A DNA stretch of 7,525 nt from Lutibacter sp. (GCA_003516285.1 DPCK01000001.1:1-7525), one strand, 5' to 3'; counted from the stretch's first letter, positions 1 through 6,180 are shown. The notes: generated from the letters alone by a model not told the origin. Program-made: numbers and translations.

Positions 1-48
1 TAGATGAGCTTTTTCAGTGGCCTCTGTGTGGGCAGTCTCTTTTTCCTA
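1..48. other. Left-edge scrap of unlike composition, possible IS end
   Basis: About 47% G+C in the first 47 bases, against clearly AT-rich flanking intergenic DNA. The right end reads GGGCAGTCTCTTTTT. From memory this resembles terminal inverted repeats of some Bacteroidota insertion sequences that end in ...GACAGTCTCTTTTT, but no partner repeat or transposase is inside the window. The longest plus-strand reading frames are an 18-codon ATG frame (4-60) and a frame open from the edge to the TAA at 51-53; neither looks like a recognisable protein end. It could equally be the tail of an unrelated gene or an ordinary spacer. Confidence 0.22.
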
Positions 49-84
49 AATAATAATTAATTAATTAATCAAACAATTATTATT
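49..84. repeat. AT-only inverted repeat spanning the LRR gene stop codon
   Basis: AATAATAATT (49-58) is the exact reverse complement of AATTATTATT (75-84). Between them is an ATTA-type tandem run (about 54-69). The second arm contains the stop codon of the minus-strand LRR gene. Neither strand has a clear T-tract after the hairpin, and the stem is entirely A/T, so it is a poor intrinsic terminator. It may still fold at the 3' end of the LRR mRNA. Confidence 0.35.
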
Positions 85-940
85 GAGTTACTAAAACAAC
101 TTGTGTAATTGGGTTCGCAACTCTTGTAGAAGCTTCAATCTCATTTAAATTATGGAATTCAAAGTTTAAGAGATTGGGTAAATTTTGTATTGAAGGATTT
201 ATTTTTCCGGTAAATTTATTGTTAAACAACAGCAATGTATCCAATTTTGAAAGTTGGTTAAATTCAATGGGAATTGCACCTTCAAATGCATTGTTGGCCA
301 AAGAAAGTTCAGTTAAATTTGACAAGGATCCAATTTGAGCAGGAAGCATTCCGTTCATATTATTGTCAAACAAACTTAAAGTTTTTAGATTTTTTAGGTT
401 TTTTATGGAAGGTGAAATTATTCCACTTAAATTATTGCTGCTTAATTGTAAAATTTCAAGAGTTTTAATGTCATAAATTGATTCCGGTAAATTTCCATTG
501 ATAAAATTGTTGAATAACACCAATTCTTTAAGGTTTTTTAAATTTCCAATTGCGGCTGGAATTTGGCCTTCCAACTGATTCATAAATAATTGGATGGTTT
601 CCAATGAAGTGATGGTTGCAAGTTCCGCAGGAATTGTGCCGCTTATTTTATTGAAGCCTAAATTTAAGTGACGCAACGATTTTAAATTGCCAATAGTGGC
701 AGGAATTGGACCGGTTAAATTATTCATACTTAAATTAATTTCGGTCACTGTATTATTTTCAACAGTAATTCCGTTCCAAGTAGCTACATCTTTGGTTAAA
801 TCCCAATTGGTGTTCCAGGTGGTGCCTTTGGTTGATTTGTATAAATCCAACAAGGCGCTTTTTTCCAAATCCGAAATTTGTGAGAAAGCGATAGGCGATA
901 AGGCCAGGATAAATGTGAAAGTCAGTGCCAGTTTTTTCAT
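80..940 (-). CDS. Secreted leucine-rich-repeat protein, plant-type 24-residue repeats
   Basis: 286 residues. A Sec signal peptide is visible at residues 1-20 (MKK, hydrophobic core, then AFS before Gln21), so the protein is exported. Residues 21-63 form an N-terminal cap with the WNG motif often seen before plant-type LRRs. Residues about 64-255 hold eight consecutive 24-residue repeats of the form LxxLxLxxNxLxGxIPxxIGNLxx, followed by a degenerate ninth. Such repeats make a curved solenoid used for protein or glycan binding; the ligand cannot be told. The last ~20 residues (ending VVLVTQ) do not look like a type IX secretion sorting domain, so the protein may be periplasmic or may have lost its C-terminus. 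The ATG start is supported by the signal peptide beginning directly there, with an A/G-rich leader. It is transcribed away from bshB1, with a likely promoter at 1011-1018. Confidence 0.85.
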   Translation of the reverse strand: MKKLALTFTFILALSPIAFSQISDLEKSALLDLYKSTKGTTWNTNWDLTKDVATWNGITVENNTVTEINLSMNNLTGPIPATIGNLKSLRHLNLGFNKISGTIPAELATITSLETIQLFMNQLEGQIPAAIGNLKNLKELVLFNNFINGNLPESIYDIKTLEILQLSSNNLSGIISPSIKNLKNLKTLSLFDNNMNGMLPAQIGSLSNLTELSLANNAFEGAIPIEFNQLSKLDTLLLFNNKFTGKINPSIQNLPNLLNFEFHNLNEIEASTRVANPITQVVLVTQ

Positions 941-973
941 CTTCTTTGGGATTTAGGGGTTAATTTTTTTAAA

Positions 974-991
974 TTACTAGCGCTAAGGTAA
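974..991. promoter_or_regulatory. TAGCGCTA palindrome in the LRR gene leader
   Basis: TAGCGCTA (978-985) is a perfect 8-bp palindrome flanked by TTAC (974-977) and GTAA (988-991), giving a nearly symmetric 18-bp element. It is the most G+C-rich spot in an otherwise AT-rich spacer. It lies about 20 bases downstream of the inferred LRR transcription start, so it could be an operator or a leader hairpin. Its role is inferred from symmetry and position only. Confidence 0.3.
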
Positions 992-1010
992 TTAAACAAT
1001 CTGAATCCAC

Positions 1011-1018
1011 CAAATTTA
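1011..1018 (-). promoter_or_regulatory. Promoter -7 element for the LRR gene
   Basis: Read on the minus strand this is TAAATTTG, an exact match to the Bacteroidota TAnnTTTG -7 element. It would start transcription near 1004 and give a leader of about 64 bases. No TTG is present at the expected 17-23 bp spacing; the nearest TTTG is 14 bp away. The promoter may therefore depend on an activator, or this may not be the real site. Confidence 0.45.
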
Positions 1019-1021
1019 TTT

Positions 1022-1053
1022 TACCATTTATGCAAATATTTATACCATTTATG
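1022..1053. repeat. Paired 11-bp direct repeat, candidate operator
   Basis: TACCATTTATG occurs at 1022-1032 and again, perfectly, at 1043-1053. The 21-bp repeat distance is two turns of the helix, so a dimeric regulator could bind both copies on one face. The repeats lie just upstream of the LRR -7 element, on either side of where its -33 element would be, and about 95-125 bp upstream of the bshB1 -7 element. They could control either gene. The binding protein is unknown. Confidence 0.45.
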
Positions 1054-1145
1054 TATAATAATAAACATTTTATTTAAAATTCCGAAATTTACAGGCATTA
1101 AACAACTGAGATTTTTGCAATATAACCAGCGCCAAAAAATTGTAC

Positions 1146-1153
1146 TATCTTTG
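1146..1153 (+). promoter_or_regulatory. Promoter -7 element for bshB1
   Basis: TATCTTTG matches TAnnTTTG exactly and lies 23 bp before the bshB1 ATG, predicting a leader of about 18 bases. No TTG is seen 17-23 bp upstream, so the -33 element is weak or absent. Confidence 0.5.
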
Positions 1154-1176
1154 CGTAAAATTAAATTAAGATATTT

Positions 1177-1893
1177 ATGAAGTTAGCAATTTTAGCCATT
1201 GGCGCACATCCGGATGATGTTGAATTGGGATGTGGCGCAACCATTGCAAAAGAAATTTCATTGGGAAAAAAAGTGGGTATTTTAGATTTAACCAAAGGAG
1301 AATTAGGCACCAGAGGTTCTGCAGAAATTAGGGCAGAAGAAGCAAAAAAAGGTGCAAAAATTTTAGGGGTATATGTAAGGGAAAATTTGGGTTTTGCAGA
1401 CGGTTTTTTTGTAAATGATGAAAAACACCAGATTGAAGTGATAAAAATAATAAGAAAATACAAACCTGAAATTGTGCTGTGCAATGCTTTTGCTGACCGG
1501 CATTTTGATCATCCTAAAGGAAGTAGTTTGGTTTCCGATGCTTGTTTTTTATCGGCTTTAGAGAAAGTTGAAACCGAACTTAATGGCGTAAAGCAAGAGG
1601 CTTGGCGTCCAAAGTTTGTGTATCATTATATTCAATGGAAGAATTTAGAACCAGATTTTGTGGTAGATGTTACCGGATTTATGGATAAAAAAATGGAAGC
1701 CGTAAAAGCATACAGTTCCCAGTTCTATGATCCGAACAGCAGGGAGCCTACATCGCCAATTTCGAGTAAAAACTTTTTAGACAGTGTGCTATACAGGGCA
1801 CAGGATCTGGGCCGATTGGTTGGCGTTGAGGCTGCAGAAGGCTTCAATACAGAGCGTTATGTGGCTGTAAAATCTTTTGATAATTTAGTGTAA
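1177..1893 (+). CDS. bshB1: Bacillithiol biosynthesis deacetylase BshB1
   Basis: 238 residues, normal length for the family. It is a cytoplasmic zinc hydrolase of the LmbE/PIG-L deacetylase family. BshB1 removes the acetyl group from N-acetylglucosaminyl-L-malate to give glucosaminyl-malate, to which BshC then adds cysteine to form bacillithiol. The family signature AHPDD is at residues 10-14 (His11 and Asp14 as metal ligands, Asp13 the likely catalytic base). The third ligand region is RHFDHPKG around 108-115 (His112). The C-terminal stretch with SSQFYDP (180-186), SVLYRAQDLGR (203-213) and a final EGF..ERY segment is typical of BshB1 rather than general LmbE proteins. The ATG at 1177 places the motif at the usual distance from the N-terminus and follows a good -7 element. 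No other bacillithiol gene is adjacent; bsh genes are often scattered. The tRNA-His gene follows 52 bp later with its own promoter. Confidence 0.93.
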   Translation: MKLAILAIGAHPDDVELGCGATIAKEISLGKKVGILDLTKGELGTRGSAEIRAEEAKKGAKILGVYVRENLGFADGFFVNDEKHQIEVIKIIRKYKPEIVLCNAFADRHFDHPKGSSLVSDACFLSALEKVETELNGVKQEAWRPKFVYHYIQWKNLEPDFVVDVTGFMDKKMEAVKAYSSQFYDPNSREPTSPISSKNFLDSVLYRAQDLGRLVGVEAAEGFNTERYVAVKSFDNLV

Positions 1894-1898
1894 AAATG

Positions 1899-1929
1899 TT
1901 TGCGGAAAAACAGAAATGTTTTACATTTG
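1899..1929 (+). promoter_or_regulatory. Promoter of the tRNA-His gene
   Basis: TTTG (1899-1902) and TACATTTG (1922-1929) are separated by 19 bp. This is a full match to the Bacteroidota -33/-7 promoter pattern, and the best promoter in the window. The predicted start near 1935 lies about 10 bases before the mature tRNA, as expected for a stable RNA gene. It begins only 6 bp after the bshB1 stop. Confidence 0.6.
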
Positions 1930-1938
1930 CATCCGCAA
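1900..1938. repeat. Nested inverted repeat over the tRNA-His promoter
   Basis: TTGCGGA (1900-1906) pairs with TCCGCAA (1932-1938). Inside it, AAATGT (1914-1919) pairs with ACATTT (1923-1928) across a 3-base loop. The outer arms touch the -33 element and the transcription start, and the inner right arm lies in the -7 element. In bshB1 mRNA it would be a 3' stem-loop without a U-tract. It may serve as an mRNA end structure or an operator, or be accidental. Confidence 0.4.
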
Positions 1939-1945
1939 GTTATAT

Positions 1946-2020
1946 GGTGGTTGTAGCTCAGCTGGTTAGAGCATCGGTTTGTGGTACCGAGGGTCGCCGG
2001 TTCGAACCCGGTCTTCCACC
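1946..2020 (+). tRNA. tRNA-His (anticodon GTG)
   Basis: A complete cloverleaf. The extra 5' G at position -1, specific to tRNA-His, is encoded at 1946 opposite the C73 discriminator at 2020. The D arm contains AGCTCAGCTGGTTAGAGC. The anticodon stem TCGGT/ACCGA (1974-1978, 1986-1990) closes the loop TTGTGGT with anticodon GTG at 1981-1983. The T stem GCCGG/CCGGT surrounds TTCGAAC (2001-2007). The 3' CCA is not encoded, since CAA follows the discriminator. The acceptor stem has two adjacent T-T oppositions (1951/2015 and 1952/2014) within otherwise good pairing. It has its own promoter upstream and a terminator directly downstream, so it is a single-gene unit. Confidence 0.96.
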
Positions 2021-2027
2021 CAAAATT

Positions 2028-2054
2028 AAAGGTCTGTTTTTCAGACCTTTTTTT
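2028..2054 (+). terminator. Intrinsic terminator of the tRNA-His gene
   Basis: A perfect 9-bp stem, AAAGGTCTG (2028-2036) with CAGACCTTT (2042-2050), a 5-base T loop, and four more T after the stem giving a run of seven. It is a textbook Rho-independent terminator 8 bases after the mature tRNA end. Confidence 0.9.
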
Positions 2055-2116
2055 GTGCTAATTTATTTGTGCTAAAGAATACTGCGTCTTTTTCTGATTT
2101 TATCCAATCTCCTCAT

Positions 2117-2133
2117 CAAGTTATATAAACTTG
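2117..2133. repeat. Short inverted repeat downstream of the lipoprotein gene
   Basis: CAAGTT and AACTTG enclose ATATA, giving a 6-bp hairpin 18 bases beyond the lipoprotein stop codon on the minus strand. No T-tract follows on that strand, so it is at best a weak transcript-end structure. Confidence 0.25.
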
Positions 2134-2151
2134 GGATTTAAAAATATCAGA

Positions 2152-2379
2152 TTAATCATTTTTTATTTTCACATCCAATTCCTCCGATTTCAACTCTACA
2201 CCTTTTTTATCTAAGCTGATGGAAGTTGATTTTGCCGGTGCGTCTTTCTCAACTACGACAGTTTTGGTGGGTACGATGATGACTTCTTTTTCCACTGGCG
2301 TTTCTTTACAGCCCATTATCATTAAGACAAAAGTTATAATAAACAACCCGATGATATTTTTCATTTTAGTATTTTTCAT
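2152..2379 (-). CDS. Small lipoprotein of unknown function
   Basis: 75 residues from the upstream ATG, or 70 from a second in-frame ATG at 2364. A signal sequence with a hydrophobic stretch (residues 9-22) ends in the lipobox LMIMGC with Cys24. It should be cleaved by signal peptidase II and lipidated on that cysteine. The mature part is only about 52 residues, strongly charged, rich in Lys, Glu and Val (VEKEVIIVPTKTVVVEKD), and has no domain I recognise. Lys after the Cys does not fit the acidic surface-export signal known from some Bacteroidota, so periplasmic-side anchoring is possible. Both ATGs lie in a 15-bp tandem duplication, so the start is uncertain; the second gives the more typical signal peptide. 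It is transcribed alone and diverges from the TPR gene. The function is unknown. Confidence 0.75.
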   Translation of the reverse strand: MKNTKMKNIIGLFIITFVLMIMGCKETPVEKEVIIVPTKTVVVEKDAPAKSTSISLDKKGVELKSEELDVKIKND

Positions 2380-2383
2380 TTTA
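2355..2383 (-). repeat. 15-bp tandem duplication across the lipoprotein start
   Basis: TATTTTTCATTTTA is present at 2355-2368 and 2370-2383 (plus-strand reading), 14 of 14 bases identical with a 15-bp period. In the gene this repeats ATG-AAA-AAT and its A-rich upstream context, giving the N-terminus MKNTKMKN with two equivalent start sites in frame. Confidence 0.75.
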
Positions 2384-2685
2384 TTTAATTTTTAATGGTT
2401 TTTACAGAGTGTAATAATTTTTTTAAGGAATAACAAAGATGGCCTTTATTAAAACAGGGAGTATTACACAATTATCATAATAATTTATAATATTCACACA
2501 TTAATAGAAATTTCTTTACATAAGTTGAATTAATTAACTTCAATGGTTGATTTTTAGTAAATATTCTTGAATAAGTAAAGCAATTGACCATTTGAAACTT
2601 AAAACCATAAATTTTTATCGTGTTAAATACATCGTTTTTAGCATTAATTTAATATTTTCGCTCTTTAATGTTTAAACTTTGATTG
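2380..2685. other. Divergent spacer between lipoprotein and TPR genes
   Basis: 306 bp of very AT-rich DNA with no coding frame worth calling. For the lipoprotein gene the best -7 match is CATCTTTG (minus strand, 2434-2441), one mismatch from consensus and without a -33 partner. A small dyad lies at 2522-2543 (AAGTT/AACTT and TTGAA/TTCAA around AATTAATT). The likely TPR promoter is listed separately. No RNA gene or repeat element is apparent. Confidence 0.5.
2584..2615 (+). promoter_or_regulatory. Possible promoter of the TPR gene
   Basis: TTG (2584-2586), 21 bp, then TAAATTTT (2608-2615), one mismatch from TAnnTTTG. It would give a leader of about 65 bases. Such matches arise easily in AT-rich DNA, so this is only the best candidate seen. 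Confidence 0.27.
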
Positions 2686-3369
2686 ATGAAACGTTTTTTT
2701 ATAATAATTTCTTTTCTTATTGCTGCTGTTTCGATGGCACAAACCGCTAACGGTGTAGCATTTGAACAACAAAAGATGAAGCAGGCTTTAGCCTTTGGAG
2801 ATAAAACTGTTGCCGCAAATGCGATGTATTCCATCATTTTATTGGAAGGTCCAAAAAGTGTTTACAAGGACAGTTTGGCCTATTTGTATTTTAACGATCG
2901 GAATTTTATTTCTTGTTTTTTGGTGACCAATGATATTTTGAAAAACAATCCGGGAAATTTGGATTTGTTGGAAATGAATGCAATTTCCTTAGAATCTATG
3001 GGCGCCACCGAAAAAGCTGCGGAAGCTTACCAAAACCTATTTACAAAGACAAATAACAATTATCACGCTTATAAATTGGCGGGATTGCAATTTGGATTGG
3101 GTAAATTTGAGGATGCTTACGCATCTATAAAAAAATCAGACAAACTTCCTGACGACGGCTCGGTAAAAATAACGTTTCAGGTCAATAAAAATTACAATCA
3201 AAATGTTGATTTAAAAGCGGCCATCGCTTATTTGGAAGGTATTATTGCCACAAATTTGAGCAAAAATGCCGAGGCAAAACTGAGTTTTGAGCGCGCCTTA
3301 AAATTATTCCCTGAATTTGTGTTGGCAAAAACAAAGTTGGATGCTTTAAATGCTGAAAAGAAAGAGTAA
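2686..3369 (+). CDS. Exported TPR-like repeat protein
   Basis: 227 residues from the ATG at 2686. A TTG three bases earlier is in frame, but the ATG directly begins the signal peptide and is preferred. The signal peptide covers residues 1-18 (MKRFF, hydrophobic core, SMA before Gln19), so the protein is exported, probably to the periplasm. The rest is predicted helical, with tetratricopeptide-like pairs: about 62-92 (LAYLYFNDRNF...), 93-128 (LEMNAISLESMGATEKAAEAYQ), 129-160 (AYKLAGLQFGLGKFEDAYASIKK), and a last pair near 195-222 (AEAKLSFERALKLFPEF). TPRs mediate protein contacts; no enzyme motif or partner is visible. It may belong to a lineage-conserved family of secreted TPR proteins, but I do not recognise a named member. 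It ends 4 bp from the uvrA stop codon, tail to tail. Confidence 0.82.
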   Translation: MKRFFIIISFLIAAVSMAQTANGVAFEQQKMKQALAFGDKTVAANAMYSIILLEGPKSVYKDSLAYLYFNDRNFISCFLVTNDILKNNPGNLDLLEMNAISLESMGATEKAAEAYQNLFTKTNNNYHAYKLAGLQFGLGKFEDAYASIKKSDKLPDDGSVKITFQVNKNYNQNVDLKAAIAYLEGIIATNLSKNAEAKLSFERALKLFPEFVLAKTKLDALNAEKKE

Positions 3370-3380
3370 TAATTTACTTT
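3363..3380. terminator. Weak shared hairpin between TPR gene and uvrA stops
   Basis: AAGAGTAA pairs with TTACTTT (7 pairs, one of them G-T) around TAAT, and includes both stop codons. A T-rich run follows on each strand: AATTTTTC on plus, and CTTTCTTTTC on minus. It may act as a compact bidirectional terminator for the two convergent genes, though the stem is mostly A/T. Confidence 0.38.
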
Positions 3381-6157
3381 AATTTTTCAGCCAAATAAGG
3401 CGCAGTATAAGATTCCTTACATTTTATAAGATTTTCCGGCGTTCCCTGAAAAATAAGTTCGCCACCCAATTTTCCGCCTTCTTTGCCCAAATCAATAATG
3501 TAATCGGCGCATTTTATCAGATCAATATTGTGTTCAATCACAATAATGGAATGTCCGTTTTCAATTAAGGCATTAAAAGATTTCAACAACTTTTTAATGT
3601 CGTGAAAATGCAATCCGGTTGTGGGTTCATCAAAAATGAACAGCGATTTTTCCTGTCGTATTCCTTTCACTAAAAAGGAAGCCAGTTTAATGCGTTGTGC
3701 TTCACCGCCAGAAAGGGTAGAAGACGATTGTCCTAAAGTAACATAGCCCAACCCCACATCTTGCAACGGTTTTAATTTTTTGGCGATTTTTGTTTCTTTG
3801 TGTTTGGTGAAAAAAGTTACGGCATCATCAATGGTGCTGTTTAAAACATCATTGATTGACAATCCCTGATAGGTTACCTGCAGCACTTCTTTTTTAAAGC
3901 GTTTTCCTTTGCAGGCTTCACATTCCAAATGCACATCGGCCATAAATTGCATTTCAATTGTTACTTCACCGTCTCCTTTACAAGTTTCACATCTGCCGCC
4001 TTCCACATTGAAAGAAAAATGTTTTGGCTGATAATTTCTTATTTTTGATAATTTTTCTGAAGCAAATAAAGTTCGGATGTCATCAAATGCCTTTACATAA
4101 GTCACTGGGTTCGATCGACTTGAACGACCGATCGGATTTTGGTTGATGAATTCAATATTTTCAATGGTATTTACGGCACCTTTTAATTCAGTGAACTGCC
4201 CAACTTTTTCTCCGTAACCGCCCAATTGCTTTTGAATTGCAGGATACAAAATTTTGCTGACCAACGTGCTTTTTCCGCTACCCGAAACACCGGTGACCAC
4301 TGTTAAACAATTTAAAGGAAAAGAGACATCAATATTTTTTAGATTGTGTTCTCGGGCGCCAATAACAGTAATATTTTGATTGATTTTTCTGCGGATTTTA
4401 GGAACTTCAATTTTTAATTGGTGATTGAGATATTTTGCAGTCAGCGATTCAGATTTTAAAATTTCTTCATAATTTCCTTCAGCCACAATTTCACCGCCAA
4501 ATGTTCCTGCTTCTGGGCCAATGTCAATGATAAAATCGGCTGCTTTCATAATATCTTCATCGTGTTCCACCACAATAACGGTATTACCCAAATTGCGCAA
4601 ATCCTTCAATACTTTTATCAGCCGTTCCGTATCTTTTGGATGTAACCCGATGCTTGGCTCATCTAAAATATACATAGATCCTACCAAACTGCTTCCCAGC
4701 GAAGTGGCCAGATTAATGCGCTGACTTTCGCCGCCTGATAAGGTTGTGGAAGTTCTGTTTAAGGTTAAATAACTCAATCCCACATCATTTAAAAATTGCA
4801 AGCGGTTGTTGATTTCCACCAGCAATCGTTTGGCGATTTGCTGGTCGTAACTATTAAGTTGTATGTTTTTAAAGAAATCGGCCAATTCATTCAACGGCAA
4901 ATCGACCAATTCACTGATATTTTTGTGGTCAATTTTAATGTTGTTGGTTTCTGGCCTAAGTCGTTTTCCATTGCAAACCGCACATTTTGTCTTTCCGCGA
5001 TAGCGTGAAAGCATCACGCGGTATTGAATTTTATAACTTTTTTCCTCTAAATATTTGAAAAAATCGTGGATTCCCTGAAAAGATTTATTGCCGTTCCAAA
5101 TGAGTTGTTTTTGTTCCTCCGTAAGCTGAAACCAAGGTTTGTGGATTGGAATATCGAATTTATAAGCGTTGTCAATCAGGTCGTTTTTGTATGGCGCAAA
5201 CGAATCTGTTTTCCAGGGTAATATGGTGTTTTCATAAATAGATAAGGAAGTATTTGGAATCACCAAATCTTCATCAATGCCAATTACGTTTCCAAAACCA
5301 TCGCAGGCCGGACAAGCGCCGTACGGATTGTTAAAACTGAATAAATGGGTGTTTGGTTCCAAAAATTGAATCCCGTCCAATTCAAATTTGTTGTTAAAAG
5401 TTGTTTGCTTTTCGGCTTTTACATCTTCAATAATGCATTCGCCTTTTCCTTCAAAAAAAGCAGTTTGCACCGCATCGCCCAAACGGTTATAAAAATCTTC
5501 ATCATCCTGAACTACAATTCGGTCAATCACCAAATGAAAATCGTGCTCAATTTCCGTATCAACATCTTCAATCCTAATAATTTCGCCTTTGTATTTTATT
5601 CTGGAATAACCCTGTTGCGCCAATATTTTTAAGGTTTGCAACAAATTTCTTTCTTCGGGAATATGAACGGGCGAAAGCAGTAACACTTTCGTATTTACGT
5701 CTAAACTTTTGATATAATTGATGACATCGGCAACGGTTTGTTTTTTGACTTCATTTCCAGAGACAGGCGAATAAGTTTTTCCAATTCTGGCAAAAAGCAG
5801 TTTTAAATAATCGTAAATTTCTGTTGAAGTGCCTACGGTAGAACGCGGATTTGTTGAATTTACCTTTTGCTCAATAGCAATGGCCGGCGAAATGCCTTTA
5901 ATATAATCTACATTAGGTTTGTTCAACCTTCCCAAAAACTGGCGCGCATAAGATGATAAACTTTCAACATAGCGTCGCTGGCCTTCTGCAAATAAAGTAT
6001 CAAATGCCAAACTCGATTTCCCGGAACCTGAAAGTCCGGTAATCACCACCAATTTATTTCTTGGAATGGCAACATCAATATTTTTTAAATTGTGGAGTTT
6101 TGCTCCTTTAATGAGTATATTTTCTTTTGGACTAAGTGCAGCGATATTGTGAGTCAT
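3374..6157 (-). CDS. uvrA: UvrABC excinuclease ATPase subunit UvrA
   Basis: 927 residues from the ATG at 6157, close to the usual ~940. UvrA is the DNA-damage sensor of nucleotide excision repair. As a dimer it scans DNA, recruits UvrB and leaves; it is cytoplasmic. It has two ABC ATPase modules. Walker A motifs are GLSGSGKSS at 41-49 and GVSGSGKST at 623-631. ABC signatures LSGGE are at 473 and 815. Walker B/DEP stretches are LDEPSIGLH at 498-506 and FDEPTTGLH at 842-850. Zinc-binding cysteine pairs are present: Cys282/285 with Cys392/395, and Cys723/726 with Cys746/749. The UvrB-binding region lies between about 130 and 250, and the conserved GRSSRSNP is at 677-684. An in-frame GTG at 6193 would add 12 residues, but it lies upstream of the -7 element at 6181-6188, while AAGGA sits just before the ATG at 6157. 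The shorter start is therefore chosen. All catalytic motifs are intact. Confidence 0.97.
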   Translation of the reverse strand: MTHNIAALSPKENILIKGAKLHNLKNIDVAIPRNKLVVITGLSGSGKSSLAFDTLFAEGQRRYVESLSSYARQFLGRLNKPNVDYIKGISPAIAIEQKVNSTNPRSTVGTSTEIYDYLKLLFARIGKTYSPVSGNEVKKQTVADVINYIKSLDVNTKVLLLSPVHIPEERNLLQTLKILAQQGYSRIKYKGEIIRIEDVDTEIEHDFHLVIDRIVVQDDEDFYNRLGDAVQTAFFEGKGECIIEDVKAEKQTTFNNKFELDGIQFLEPNTHLFSFNNPYGACPACDGFGNVIGIDEDLVIPNTSLSIYENTILPWKTDSFAPYKNDLIDNAYKFDIPIHKPWFQLTEEQKQLIWNGNKSFQGIHDFFKYLEEKSYKIQYRVMLSRYRGKTKCAVCNGKRLRPETNNIKIDHKNISELVDLPLNELADFFKNIQLNSYDQQIAKRLLVEINNRLQFLNDVGLSYLTLNRTSTTLSGGESQRINLATSLGSSLVGSMYILDEPSIGLHPKDTERLIKVLKDLRNLGNTVIVVEHDEDIMKAADFIIDIGPEAGTFGGEIVAEGNYEEILKSESLTAKYLNHQLKIEVPKIRRKINQNITVIGAREHNLKNIDVSFPLNCLTVVTGVSGSGKSTLVSKILYPAIQKQLGGYGEKVGQFTELKGAVNTIENIEFINQNPIGRSSRSNPVTYVKAFDDIRTLFASEKLSKIRNYQPKHFSFNVEGGRCETCKGDGEVTIEMQFMADVHLECEACKGKRFKKEVLQVTYQGLSINDVLNSTIDDAVTFFTKHKETKIAKKLKPLQDVGLGYVTLGQSSSTLSGGEAQRIKLASFLVKGIRQEKSLFIFDEPTTGLHFHDIKKLLKSFNALIENGHSIIVIEHNIDLIKCADYIIDLGKEGGKLGGELIFQGTPENLIKCKESYTAPYLAEKLK

Positions 6158-6180
6158 TTTCCTTAAAAACTGAATATTTG

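Noticed and set aside
274..468. Plus-strand open frame of 64 codons inside the LRR gene
   Set aside because: It is antisense to a clear LRR coding sequence and has no recognisable domain; the 72-bp LRR periodicity creates such open frames.
1161..1484. Minus-strand open frame of 107 codons opposite bshB1
   Set aside because: It lies opposite the conserved AHPDD-bearing part of bshB1 and its product has no domain of its own; it is a shadow frame.
1996..2020. tRNA-His 3' end as a possible integration (att) site
   Set aside because: I saw no second copy of the tRNA 3' end and no integrase in the window; bordering genes look like core genes.
2052..2075. Direct repeat TTTGTGCTAA after the tRNA terminator (2052-2061 and 2066-2075)
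   Set aside because: Only 10 bases, AT-rich, not aligned with any promoter or gene end; likely chance.
4100..4136. CGATCG-rich near-palindrome inside uvrA
   Set aside because: It encodes the conserved GRSSRSNP segment of UvrA, so the symmetry is explained by coding of repeated Arg and Ser.
4521..5632. Plus-strand open frames of 67-95 codons opposite uvrA
   Set aside because: They are antisense to intact UvrA motifs and lack start context or domains.
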